A stretch of 64,000 nt of DNA, taken from CAWBRT01 sp963814745 (lineage in GTDB: Bacteria > Acidobacteriota > Terriglobia > Terriglobales > Acidobacteriaceae). Below, piece by piece: positions 55,205-63,901 of this stretch. The stretch is from NCBI GenBank assembly GCA_963814745.1, contig CAWFEA010000006.1, positions 186,001 through 250,000 on the forward strand, written 5' to 3'. The notes under the pieces were generated by a model, which ran no database searches, was not told the origin of the DNA, and worked only from the letters and a program-made list of their open reading frames with translations. The stretch's first letter is position 1, and every line of letters begins with the position of its first letter. The position numbers and the translations under genes are program-made.

Positions 55205-57070
55205 CTATGCTTGCAGATACCACGGCACATTGACGATGTTGATTCGCCGGTCTCCTTCAAGCAGCAGCTTAGCGGTCAGCACCGCGCTTCGCTTATTGTG
55301 CAGGAAATAGTGGTACCAATGCCGCTCTACCATGACCGAGATGACGACCGCGACCGTACGATGTTTATGTTCCGCCTCCACCTTTAGCACGTGGTCGACC
55401 AAAGGCTGCAACACCATGCGGTAGGGTGAATGTAAAGTCACCAGCCGCGGCACGGGCGCCCCGCAATCCCGCATCGGATGTTCGACCTGTTCCTGCCACT
55501 CGGTGATGATGCTGTCGTCCCCCTCGCAGGCGACATGCACGGCTTGCACGTCGGGCGACAACGTCATGGCAAACCGCAAGGCCTTCCGCGCGGCTGCGTT
55601 CCATCGATCCATCGGCACAATCACGACCGGGGGGTCCTGTTGCTGCGGAATCCGCAACTCTTTGACCGCCACTTCGCGCGCCACCCGCTGATAGTGGCGA
55701 TGGATCCGCGCCATTAGCAACAGCGCGGCCGGCAGCAAAAGCACCACCACCCACGCACCATCGGTGAACTTCGCGGCCACCACCACCAAAACGGTGATTC
55801 CCGTTGCCACCGCCCCTAGCGCGTTGACTAACATGTTATGGATCGCCGCGCCGCCCTGCTGTTTTCTCCAGTGCACCACCATCCCGGTTTGCGACAGGGT
55901 GAAGGCCAGAAATGCCCCCACCGCAAACAGCGGAATCAAGCGGTCGGTCACCCCGCCAAACAGGATGAGCAAGCCCCCGGCCAAGATCGCCAGGACCCAG
56001 ATTCCCTCCGAGTACACCAACCGCCGGCCCCGGGTCGTCAGCGAGTGCGGCAGATAATCGTTGACCGCGACCGCGCGGCATAACCGCGGAAAATCGGCGA
56101 AAGAGGTGTTGGCCGAAAGGCAAAGCACCAACACCACGGAGAACATGGTGATGCCGTAAAACACGCCTCTGCCGGCCACCGCCGCAGTCACAATCGATAA
56201 AACGCTCTGGTAACCGGACTGCCCCGGATCGGTCGCCACGACGCCGTAGTAATGCACCAGCGCCGCAATTCCGCCCAAAAGCCCTATCAGAATCACAATA
56301 ATGGTCGCCAAGGTTTTGCGCGCCGCCGGCACCGCCGGCTCGCGGAACGCTTGCACGCCGTTGCTCACCGCCTCCACTCCGGTTAGAGCCGTGCAGCCGC
56401 TGGCAAACGCCTTCAGCAACAGCCATAGTCCCACCGCACCGCTTGCCGCAGTGGCGTGCGGGGGCGGCGCCAGCGCGTGCGGATGCCCGCCCGTCACGAT
56501 CACTTGATAAAGACCGAGCACGATCACGAGACCCAGCGTGCCGACGAAGAAATAGGTCGGCGCGAAGAACGCCGTGCCTGCTTCCCGAACCCCGCGTAAG
56601 TTCACGATGGTCAGCATCGCCAGGATCAGCAGACAGAGTGGCAGCGTGTACTTCTGTAGCGCAGGCACGGCCGAAACCAGCGCTCCGACTCCCGCGGAAA
56701 TCCCCACCGCAACGTTCAGCAAATAGTCGATCATGAGCGCCGCAGCCGCCATCAAGCCGGCGCCGCGCCCCAGGTTTTCTTTCGCTACGGTGTAGGAGCC
56801 CCCACCGCTCGGATAGGCGGCGATGGTCTGGCGATAGCTGAAGTAGACGATGGTTAGCAATACGATGATGGAGGCCGTTAAGGGGACGATGTAGCGGGCA
56901 CCCACCAGGCCGAGCGGCAAGAGAATTGTCAACGCCGCTTCCGGACCATAAGCGGCCGAGCTTAAAGCATCCAGGCCGAAGATTGGGACGCCCTGCGCCG
57001 GCGTGATCCTTTGTCCCTGATCTTCGCTCGAAGCAAGCGGCCTTCCCAACAGAAAGTCAGCGAATCCCAT
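55205..57070 (-). CDS. APC superfamily permease, KimA-like potassium importer
   Basis: 621 residues from the ATG at 57070, which has GAGGA upstream; a TTG at 57112 would add 14 residues. About 12 membrane helices fill residues 30-440, with LDALSSAAYGPEAALTILLP at the first helix, YPSGGGSYTVAKENLGRGAG, and CTALTGVEAVSNGVQAFREP. The long cytoplasmic tail (PPVVIVPMDRWNAAARKALR, EGDDSIITEWQEQVEH) is that of KimA/YdaO-type transporters, which move K+ with H+ and are inhibited by c-di-AMP in Firmicutes. Amino acid transport cannot be ruled out. It is convergent with the E1 gene. No ydaO riboswitch is seen in the 80-base leader. Confidence 0.82.
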   Translation of the reverse strand: MGFADFLLGRPLASSEDQGQRITPAQGVPIFGLDALSSAAYGPEAALTILLPLGLVGARYIVPLTASIIVLLTIVYFSYRQTIAAYPSGGGSYTVAKENLGRGAGLMAAAALMIDYLLNVAVGISAGVGALVSAVPALQKYTLPLCLLILAMLTIVNLRGVREAGTAFFAPTYFFVGTLGLVIVLGLYQVIVTGGHPHALAPPPHATAASGAVGLWLLLKAFASGCTALTGVEAVSNGVQAFREPAVPAARKTLATIIVILIGLLGGIAALVHYYGVVATDPGQSGYQSVLSIVTAAVAGRGVFYGITMFSVVLVLCLSANTSFADFPRLCRAVAVNDYLPHSLTTRGRRLVYSEGIWVLAILAGGLLILFGGVTDRLIPLFAVGAFLAFTLSQTGMVVHWRKQQGGAAIHNMLVNALGAVATGITVLVVVAAKFTDGAWVVVLLLPAALLLMARIHRHYQRVAREVAVKELRIPQQQDPPVVIVPMDRWNAAARKALRFAMTLSPDVQAVHVACEGDDSIITEWQEQVEHPMRDCGAPVPRLVTLHSPYRMVLQPLVDHVLKVEAEHKHRTVAVVISVMVERHWYHYFLHNKRSAVLTAKLLLEGDRRINIVNVPWYLQA

Positions 57071-57149
57071 GCCGTCCTCACACTGGATAAGAGAAGTGGC
57101 AACCGCCGTCACAGGTTACCACCTGAAAGTCGCGGGAAGCCAAAGTTCC

Positions 57150-58391
57150 TCAGGGAACGACGCTGACGAAGTAGCTGCTATTCCCGCTGGCCGGCGCTGG
57201 AGCTTTCGGCGCAATGGTCAGCGCGCCGGTGTTTGGATCCACATTGTAAGTGACCGGTCCGTTGTTGCCGGAGAGATAGATCGATTCCACTTGGGCGTCG
57301 GCGCTGATGGCGTTCCAAACGGAATAGGGGTTGCTGAGCGTCACCGATAAGGGAGACGAAGGCAACTCGCTGATCGCCCCGGTCGCGGAAGCAATCGCAT
57401 ATCCCCTCACGTAAAGGCCAAGGTCCGTGACTGCGTACAGAAACCGGCCACTGGCGTTGACGGCTGCGGAGGAGCCTGCGACCGCTACGTTCTTTCCCGC
57501 GGGCTGAGGACTTCCCGTCGCGGTGAGTGAGCCATCGGCATTGATGACGAACGACTGCACGACGGGCTGGGCTGGCGCTCCGATCTGGCCCAGCGCGAAC
57601 AGGTACTTACCCGCGGGGTCCACCGCCAGTCCGACAATGAAATTTGGACCGATTGCAGGGGATGAGCCAACCGCCGTGCCTGCGCCCGTGGCCGGGTCGA
57701 GGTTATCGACCCCGATCTCATTGCCGCTCACGCCGCCACCGGCGGTGAACAGAAAACGTCCTTGGGGGTCCATTGCCATCACCAGACCGAAGCTCGGCCC
57801 CTGCGCCGCCGACAAACTCAGCGCGCCGGTCTGCTGGTCGATGGCGTAGATAGTCACCGTTCCGCCAGCGACCTCCGCGCTGCCGAGATAGAGAAACGTG
57901 CCGGCCTGGTTGGTGATCAGCGGTCCGGAGGCGCTGAGAGGCGATCCCGATACCTCGGTCATGGCGCCGGTTGACGGGTCCAGCGTGAACTCCTGCAGAC
58001 CTTGCTGGCCATAAGATTGGCCATTGGCGTTGAAGAACTGATACGAGACGTACAGAAAGCGGCCCGCTGGATCGGCAGTCAGGCCATTGGGCGAACCATT
58101 CAGCGCTTTGGCCGAGGTGGCAGGCACCGGAGAGATCGCCCCGCTCGAAGAATCCACCTGGAATCCGTTGAGCGCCTGGTAGGCGTAACGCAGCGAGGAT
58201 GCGGTTGAAGCGTTGGAAGGCGTGCTAGAGTTGGCCGAATTGCCGCTTGGCAAAGCGCTCGAACTGTTGAGGGCGGAAGATTTGGCGGAACTGCCTGACC
58301 CACATCCCACGAAACCGAGAAGAGCCAGAACGACGAGAAGCGAGCAAAGCTCGGATTTTCCGCTTCGCCCTGCACTGCGTTTCCTCTTCAC
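57150..58391 (-). CDS. Lactonase-like beta-propeller lipoprotein
   Basis: 413 residues from a GTG at 58391 behind GGAG. The N-terminus is a lipoprotein signal (LLVVLALLGFVGCGSG) followed by a Ser/Asn-rich linker. The rest is a seven-bladed propeller of the 6-phosphogluconolactonase (YbhE) type with repeats of the form VDPAGKYLFALG, DPAGRFLYVS, MDPQGRFLFTAGG, NASGRFLYAV, each followed by a GALTITP-like strand. Outer-membrane or periplasmic members are common in Acidobacteriota and mostly of unknown function; a real lactonase activity is doubtful. It stands alone between kimA and a small basic gene. Confidence 0.8.
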   Translation of the reverse strand: MKRKRSAGRSGKSELCSLLVVLALLGFVGCGSGSSAKSSALNSSSALPSGNSANSSTPSNASTASSLRYAYQALNGFQVDSSSGAISPVPATSAKALNGSPNGLTADPAGRFLYVSYQFFNANGQSYGQQGLQEFTLDPSTGAMTEVSGSPLSASGPLITNQAGTFLYLGSAEVAGGTVTIYAIDQQTGALSLSAAQGPSFGLVMAMDPQGRFLFTAGGGVSGNEIGVDNLDPATGAGTAVGSSPAIGPNFIVGLAVDPAGKYLFALGQIGAPAQPVVQSFVINADGSLTATGSPQPAGKNVAVAGSSAAVNASGRFLYAVTDLGLYVRGYAIASATGAISELPSSPLSVTLSNPYSVWNAISADAQVESIYLSGNNGPVTYNVDPNTGALTIAPKAPAPASGNSSYFVSVVP

Positions 58392-58538
58392 GGTAACTCC
58401 AATGGGACGATTGGAGTGTAGATGGGCAGCTTTGGTTGTTTGCTGACCAATTCTTCGCCGATTGGAGTCCGGAGCCTGGGCGGTGGGAACTGCGGAGGCC
58501 GAGGGTCGCCACTTTCATGGGCGACCCGGACGGGGTGA

Positions 58539-58736
58539 TCAGAAGTCGTCGAAATCCAGCGCCAGCGGCTGGCCGTCCTCGTCATAGGCGATAACCGGGT
58601 TACCGCCCCGTTCTGTGGACGTTTCGTCCTTTTCCTGCTTACGCTGGGCTTTCTTCTGTAACTTTTCCACCCGCTTTTCTTGACGGGCGCGTTCTTTTGC
58701 GCGTTTGGTAAACGACGGTCGAGAGTTTCCGGCCAT
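58539..58736 (-). CDS. Small charged conserved-looking protein
   Basis: 65 residues with a good AGGAG site five bases before the ATG. It opens MAGNSRPSFTKRAKERARQE, continues as a Lys/Arg/Glu-rich helix (EKLQKKAQRKQEK) and ends in an acidic tail (LALDFDDF). Small proteins of this pattern are widespread in bacteria; no function is known to me. It is probably a coiled or disordered basic protein. Confidence 0.6.
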   Translation of the reverse strand: MAGNSRPSFTKRAKERARQEKRVEKLQKKAQRKQEKDETSTERGGNPVIAYDEDGQPLALDFDDF

Positions 58737-59412
58737 TGATGCTCCTGTCGCGAAAGGTTGTTGCTCCAGAGGAGCCGAGTCGCTGCCCCGGACTCCCCAT
58801 CAGTTCAAGTTCACGGCACTTCGACGTTTTCCGCTTGCCAGCCTTGGGTGCACCGCGGTGTGCCTGTTCCTTCTTCTGGAGACTCGGCTGGAAGATTGCG
58901 CTGCGATCAGAGATAGAAAGAAACCGAATCATCTGGCCAACTCAAAATCGCACTGCAAGCTTCACTCTCTATGCTAACTTAAGATGCCGCACAATAGTGC
59001 ATGGTTCCACCAATCGAATCAGCTTCGCGGCCCGTGACGGAACAATTCTTTGCCCTTTCCGGGTTGACAATCGTATGCTCAACGCCTAGGGTAGAATTTG
59101 AGCGGGCGACTCCGATCTCTTTCAGACTCTCTGAAGGCTAAGTCAGCGTATCTGAATGCCATTCCACCTTAGCGCACTAGCCCTGGCACTTGATGAGCCT
59201 ATGCAACCCCCAACCAAGAACACCGGCAACGCATGCAGCTTCCGTCGAGGTTGCGGAGGAAGCGGCGGCGAGTACGAGCATCCAGTGCAGCCCAAGAATG
59301 TTTGCCGCCGTCGCTTGCAATAGCGAACGGCGGTTAATTACCCGTGTGTGCTCGGCCGCGTGTGTGGGCCAGGGCATCGTGGCACCTAACTTCGCAAAGG
59401 AATTGGAACCAT
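58737..59412 (+). promoter_or_regulatory. Non-coding interval with promoter and long leader of the RRM gene
   Basis: About 675 bases without a supported gene. TTGACA at 59064-59069, a 17-base spacer and TAGGGT at 59087-59092 form a good sigma-70-type promoter pointing right. The next gene starts at 59413, so the transcript would have a leader of about 310 bases. Long structured leaders are common on cold-shock and RNA-binding protein genes. Confidence 0.5.
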
Positions 59413-59739
59413 ATGAAGATTTTCGTGGGAAACTTCAGTTTCAGCATGACCGAAGCAGAGCTTCGTTCACTTTTTCAGCCCTTCGGAACCGTCGATAGCG
59501 CTTCGCTGGTCACCGACCGCGATACCGGCCGCTCGCGAGGATTCGGATTTGTCGAGATGGCTAACAAGGAAGAGGCCATGAAGGCCATTGCGGCCTTGAA
59601 CGGCCAGGATTCAGGCGGACGGGCGCTCACGGTCAATGAAGCACGGCCTAAGGTTGACCGTGGTGGCGGCGGCTCACGTGGCGGCGGGCGCGATGATTAT
59701 CGCGGCCATGCGCGTCAGCCTCGCGAACCTCGGTGGTAG
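59413..59739 (+). CDS. RRM-type RNA-binding protein
   Basis: 108 residues, a single RNA recognition motif with a glycine/arginine-rich tail. RNP2 is KIFVGNF at residues 2-8 and RNP1 is RSRGFGFVEM at about 44-53. The tail reads GGGGSRGGGRDDYRGHAR. Such proteins in cyanobacteria and Acidobacteriota bind single-stranded RNA and are often induced by cold. The ATG at 59413 is chosen because the RRM starts immediately; earlier in-frame codons lie in the leader. Confidence 0.92.
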   Translation: MKIFVGNFSFSMTEAELRSLFQPFGTVDSASLVTDRDTGRSRGFGFVEMANKEEAMKAIAALNGQDSGGRALTVNEARPKVDRGGGGSRGGGRDDYRGHARQPREPRW

Positions 59740-59825
59740 GGCTTGGGGAGGCGGAGAGACAGCGGACCCAGGGAGTGGCTAAGCGGGTGCGGCAAAACAG
59801 CGGCGGCACGCCCAATCTGGTTGAA

Positions 59826-60011
59826 ATGTTGACTGTAACGTGTGATCAGTGCGGCATCCGGTTCGTCATCGGGCACCGCTTGTCTTTCCAGAATGCTGAA
59901 CTTGCTACCAGGCAAGCCGCGTGGCTGGGAGAGCAACTTGTCTGGGATCACATCCAGGAAAACAAGCACAAGGGCTCGATCCGCTTGCCTGCATCCGACG
60001 AGATGAAATGA
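59826..60011 (+). CDS. Small zinc-ribbon-like hypothetical protein
   Basis: 61 residues from the ATG at 59826 (MLTVTCDQCGIRFVIGHR). One CxxC pair is at the N-terminus, followed by a helix (NAELATRQAAWLGEQLVWDH) and IQENKHKGSIRLP. The upstream in-frame extension to 59733 overlaps the RRM stop and is Gly/Arg-rich, so the shorter start is taken. I do not know a function. It lies 87 bp after the RRM gene on the same strand and may share its transcript. A terminator follows. Confidence 0.6.
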   Translation: MLTVTCDQCGIRFVIGHRLSFQNAELATRQAAWLGEQLVWDHIQENKHKGSIRLPASDEMK

Positions 60012-60078
60012 AAAGCGTGGCGGCCATGCGCAAGCCGCCCCGGACCGCCGACTGCGCTGCCTTCCCGCAGCGCGGAAT

Positions 60079-60112
60079 CTGAGCGATTTGCGGATCGCTC
60101 AGTGCGATTTTT
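60079..60112 (+). terminator. Intrinsic terminator after the small zinc-ribbon gene
   Basis: CTGAGCGAT and ATCGCTCAG form a perfect 9-bp stem around a 6-base loop (TTGCGG). TGCGA and a run of five T follow. It ends the RRM/small-protein unit. Confidence 0.6.
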
Positions 60113-60401
60113 ATCGAATGCAGGCGGGTGGGCTGAAACAGGGGCCGGCCTCTTCATTCCTTTCGCAGCCATCACCTTCGCTGGCCGCGCGACGGGAGTA
60201 GTTACTCCCCGGGCGCGTGGTGTTTGTCCCTGGCGTGCGGCATTGGCAGCGTTTGTTCATTGCTAAAGGATTTCTTTTCAGCCACAATTCAGAAAGCGAA
60301 ATTCATCAGGCCAGGTAGACGCAACTGCGCTCCGTAGTCGCAGGGCGAAGGCGTCCTTGTTTCGCTGCCGGTTCGGCCGGACGGAGAGAACAACTGCTTC
60401 C
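60113..60401. other. Intergenic gap before the MFS gene: nothing recognised
   Basis: About 290 bases. No promoter of good quality and no RNA gene were recognised. Confidence 0.4.
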
Positions 60402-61658
60402 ATGGACCAGACAGGAAAAAGCTATCGGTGGTGGGTAATCTTTTTGCTTTTTTGCGGCACGTTCGTGAACGCTGTGGACCGCGGCAGCCTCGGGGTCGCG
60501 GCGCCCTCGATCATGAAGGAGCTGCACCTTAATCCCGCGACGATGGGAGTTGTGCTTTCGGCGTTCTTCTGGACTTACTTTGCCATGAACATTCCTTCCG
60601 GGGCCCTGGCCGACCGATTCGGAGCCAAGGCAACTCTCGGCTGGGCGGCGTTTGTGTGGTCTTTTCTATCGGCGCTTACCGGCGCGGCGCACAACTTCGT
60701 GCAATTGGTTCTATTCCGAATTGGAGTGGGAGCCGGCGAGGCGGCGGTGCAGCCGTGCAATGTCAAGGTGGTCAAGACGGTGTTTCCCACTGAGGAACGG
60801 GGGACTGCGATTGGCATCTTCAACGCCGGCATTCGCCTGGGCCTGGCCGCTGTGCCGCTGATGATGGCCTACCTGATTCACGCCTACAACTGGCGGGTCG
60901 CGTTTTATCTTACCGGCGCCGGCAGCCTGGCGTGGGTCGCGTTATGGGCTTATTCCTACAAGCCTCCCGCGGCCGAATCGAACCGGGAAAGCGCCAGCCG
61001 GGAAAGAGTACCTTGGGGCGACCTGCTGAGGCATCGTTCGATCATCGGCCTGATGTTGTGCAAGTTCTTTCAGGAATACCTGTACAACATGTTCATCACG
61101 TGGCTGCCTGCCTACCTGGTGATGGAGCGCGGCTTCACCATCCTGAAAATGGGATGGTACGCGTCGCTGCCGTGGGTGGTCACTTTCTGCGCCTTGCCTC
61201 TCATCGGGTTGCTCTCCGATACCTTGATCAAACGCGGCATGAGCGTGACCAAGTCGCGCAAGGGGATGATTATTATCGGACAGTTTATTGCCGCCTCGAT
61301 TGTATTTGCCCCTTATGTGAGCAGCGCGAACGCAGCCATGGCTTTGCTGGTGGTGGCCCTGGTTTGTGAATCCGGAGCGAGTACCGTCCTGTGGGCCGCT
61401 TGCGCGGAGATTGCTCCCAAGAACACATCGGCCTCGGTTTCCGGCATTATGAATACCGCGGGAGCCCTGGCGGGCATTGCTTCTCCCATCGTTACCGGCG
61501 TTTTGCTGAAGCTCACCGGGAACTTCCAGCGGGCATTTCTGGTTGCCAGCCTGATGATCGTGTTTGCGGCGTTGTCAATGTGGTTTGTGGTCGGCAGCGT
61601 TGAACAGATCGATCTCAAGAAAAGCAAGCGAAGCCTGGCCGCGCAGCCGGCATCGTGA
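60402..61658 (+). CDS. MFS transporter, anion:cation symporter (ACS)-like
   Basis: 418 residues from the ATG at 60402, after GGAGAG. Twelve membrane helices are expected. The opening RWWVIFLLFCGTFVNAVDRG, SAFFWTYFAMNIPSGALADR with the helix 2-3 motif (ADRFGAKA) and FRIGVGAGEAAVQPCNVKVV are typical of hexuronate, glucarate or tartrate-type ACS carriers. It lies convergent to a D-2-hydroxyacid dehydrogenase. Cargo is probably an organic or sugar acid, but this is inferred from the family only. Confidence 0.87.
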   Translation: MDQTGKSYRWWVIFLLFCGTFVNAVDRGSLGVAAPSIMKELHLNPATMGVVLSAFFWTYFAMNIPSGALADRFGAKATLGWAAFVWSFLSALTGAAHNFVQLVLFRIGVGAGEAAVQPCNVKVVKTVFPTEERGTAIGIFNAGIRLGLAAVPLMMAYLIHAYNWRVAFYLTGAGSLAWVALWAYSYKPPAAESNRESASRERVPWGDLLRHRSIIGLMLCKFFQEYLYNMFITWLPAYLVMERGFTILKMGWYASLPWVVTFCALPLIGLLSDTLIKRGMSVTKSRKGMIIIGQFIAASIVFAPYVSSANAAMALLVVALVCESGASTVLWAACAEIAPKNTSASVSGIMNTAGALAGIASPIVTGVLLKLTGNFQRAFLVASLMIVFAALSMWFVVGSVEQIDLKKSKRSLAAQPAS

Positions 61659-61672
61659 AGCATTTTTGCCGC

Positions 61673-62611
61673 TTAGCGCGGAACCGGAGTGAGCACCGGC
61701 TTGCCCGCGAAGTACGCTTCCAGGTTGGCGAATGCCAGATCTCCCATTGCCTGCCGCGTCTGGGCCGTACTGCTGGCGATGTGAGGTGTCAGCACGACAT
61801 TATCCATCGTCCGCAGCTCCGCCGGAACGTTCGGCTCATCGAGAAAGACGTCCAGTGCGGCGCCGCGGATGATGCGTTTGCTCAAGGCCTCGATCAGCGC
61901 CGCCTGATCGACCAGCGAGCCGCGAGCGAGGTTGATGAGGAAGCCCTCCGGGCCGAGCGCATCGAAGACGGCGGCGTTGACCAAGCCTCGCGTCGACGGC
62001 CCGCCGTAGGCCGCCGCCACCACAAAATCGGAGTTGGCGGCAAGCTCAAGCAGCGAAGCGTAATAGCGATAACTCGCGCCGGGCTTTTCCTGCAGATCGG
62101 TGTAAGCAATCGCCATCCCGAAACCTTCGGCGCGGCGCGCCACCGCGCTGCCGATTCTTCCCAGGCCGATGATGCCCAGCCGGCTGCCGCTTACCCTACG
62201 GGCCAGCCGGTAAGCACCGGACTTCCACTGGCCGCTGCGAAGGAATCGCTCGGCCGCCGGAATTTCCCGCGCCGCCGCCAGGATCAGTCCAAGACAAAGA
62301 TCGGCCACATCGTCCGTCAGCACATCGGGCGTATGGGTGACTACGATGCCGCGCTCGTGAGCCGCTTGCACGTCGATTCCGTCCTGGCCCACGCCGAAGA
62401 CCGAGATGATCTCCAGCGCCGGAAGCTGCGCGATGAACTCGCGCGTTACCGTTGACACGGCTCTGGCGGCGATGCCGCGCACCTTGTTCGCCAGGGAAGC
62501 GAAGGCAGCCGGACCCAACCGCTGGACCTGGTCGTGAAACAAGAAAGCCGAGCGCAAGCGCTCCTCCTAGAAGGCGGGCAGCTTGTCGACGGCAAGAATA
62601 TCGGGCTTCAT
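61673..62611 (-). CDS. D-isomer 2-hydroxyacid dehydrogenase interrupted by an in-frame amber codon
   Basis: An NAD(P)-dependent reductase of the glyoxylate/hydroxypyruvate reductase group. The natural start is the ATG at 62611 (MKPDILAVDKLPAF), with AGGAG upstream. Codon 15 is TAG (62569-62567), and the same frame then continues EERLRSAFLFHDQ to the normal end. A TTG at 62557 lies just downstream with AGGAGG five bases before it, so a protein lacking 18 residues (about 294) could be made. Core motifs are intact: GIIGLGRIGSAVARR, NLARGSLVDQAALIEAL with the catalytic Arg region, DVFLDEPNVP with Glu, and VVLTPHIASST with His. It is either a point nonsense lesion or a consensus error; the Leu codon TTG differs from TAG by one base. 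Confidence 0.8.
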
Positions 62612-63069
62612 GGTTCCGGGCTCCTGCTCCGAGCAGTAAGCGCCTTGCCGAGAGTAGCCATCCACCTTCGTAATACCGCGAGCAAGGTCGGCTGTTGCAT
62701 TCTTTTTTCAGTGTACCAATGGAAGGGCGCAAAGACCGCAGGCCCGTCCCTCAACGCGGTTTGCCGCGGCTGCTCGACCGAGCCGAGCACAAACCTGGAA
62801 CCCCATTTCTGCATCTGTCTAAACAGTGCCACAAGACTGATCTGGTCAGTGCAGACGAACCGCGCCTTAGTACTTTGCGCCGCTGGCCGCCCGAACAATT
62901 TGATGACACATGGCAAAAACAGTTTCTGGAGCGGGTGGCACGAACGCCTGGCGGCACTCGGCCAAATCCCACCTGTCCTGGAGATCGTGTGGGAGTCAGG
63001 GCCGGCTGTGGTTGCTTCCGGCATCATCGTGCGGGTTTTCAGCGCTCTGCTTCCGGTCGCTCTGCTGGC
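62612..63069. other. Gap with no recognised gene before the glucoamylase fragment
   Basis: Open frames cover this stretch on both strands, but none carries a family signal. A glucoamylase-type N-terminus would be expected here and is absent. Confidence 0.45.
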
Positions 63070-63691
63070 CGTGAGCTGGCACAGTTTTCGCCGGCCGACG
63101 CTGGTTTACGGGGGTTATCAATTCATCTCCACCCCCGCGCCGCTGTTCGTCCACCAGTTCTCGCATGCGTGGTTTGATTTCCGCGGGAAGCAGGATGAGT
63201 ACGCGGATTACTTCGCCAACTCGGTGCCGGCGACGCAGGCGCACCGCCAGTTCTGCCAGTCGCTGCGCGAGCGCTTCCCCAGCTATTCTCCGGAGCTTTG
63301 GGGGATCACTGCTTCCGATTCAGTCAAGGGATACGTCGCCTGGGGCGGTCCGCCATTGCAAGGGCCGGTCGATGGAAGCATCGTTCCCGCCGCCGCCGGA
63401 TCGCTGCCCTTCGTCTTTGCCGACTCGATGGCGGTGTTGCGCAACCTGCGCGAGCGCTACGGCTTTGTTGACGCCTTCAAGCCGCTGACCGGCTGGGTCG
63501 ATCACGAGGTAGTCGGGATCGACCAAAGCATCAGCATGGTTATGGCCGAGAATGCGCGCAGTGAATTCGTCTGGCGGACTTTCATCCGCAATCCTGAAAT
63601 GCAGGCCGCCATGGATAAAGCCGGCTTTCGCCCTCTGCGCACGCCGGCCACTCTCTACTCGATGCAGGGCTCGCCGGCCGCGCACTCGTAA
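63070..63691 (+). pseudogene. Glucoamylase-like (GH15-related conserved domain) C-terminal fragment
   Basis: The frame becomes recognisable at RRPTLVYGGYQFISTPAPLF and continues through VHQFSHAWFDFRGKQDEYAD, LWGITASDSVKGYVAWGGPP, PAAAGSLPF, GFVDAFKPLTGWVDHEVVGI and SMVMAENARSEFVW. This is the C-terminal half of the glucoamylase-like domain found in stand-alone enzymes and in cyclic beta-1,2-glucan synthases. The first about 200 residues of the domain are missing, and a short stretch before FVDAF also appears deleted. The upstream in-frame sequence is unrelated, so this is a truncated relic. Confidence 0.68.
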
Positions 63692-63784
63692 TTCGCGGCA
63701 TCCCCGCTCCCGATTTGGAAATCTGAGCTTACATTGCGAGCCGCGAGGCGCGCCGGCAGCAAACCTCCGAAACATCGAAACTCC

Positions 63785-63901
63785 ATGCGGCAAATTCTCG
63801 CAGTGCTCGGCGCCCTGGCGCTGCTGGTCGCCTCAGCCTTGGCACAAAGCGAGTTCAGCAGTCCCGAAATCGAGCGCCGCGTCGACGCCCTGATCGAGTG
63901 A
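63785..63901 (+). pseudogene. Short secreted-protein stub (possible start of a glycosidase gene)
   Basis: 38 residues: a signal peptide (MRQILAVLGALALLVASALA) and then QSEFSSPEIERRVDALIE, ending at a TGA. The last part resembles the region before the first strand of GH3 beta-glucosidases, which often neighbour glucoamylase-like genes, but the match is too short to be sure. The sequence after the stop, to the window edge, holds nothing recognisable. Confidence 0.35.

Noticed and set aside
57071..57149. c-di-AMP (ydaO) riboswitch before the KimA-like gene
   Set aside because: The leader is only about 80 bases and I could not place the conserved riboswitch core.
59177..59377. 66-aa minus-strand frame with hydrophobic stretch in the RRM leader
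   Set aside because: No ribosome site, and it lies fully within the predicted leader on the opposite strand. Likely chance.
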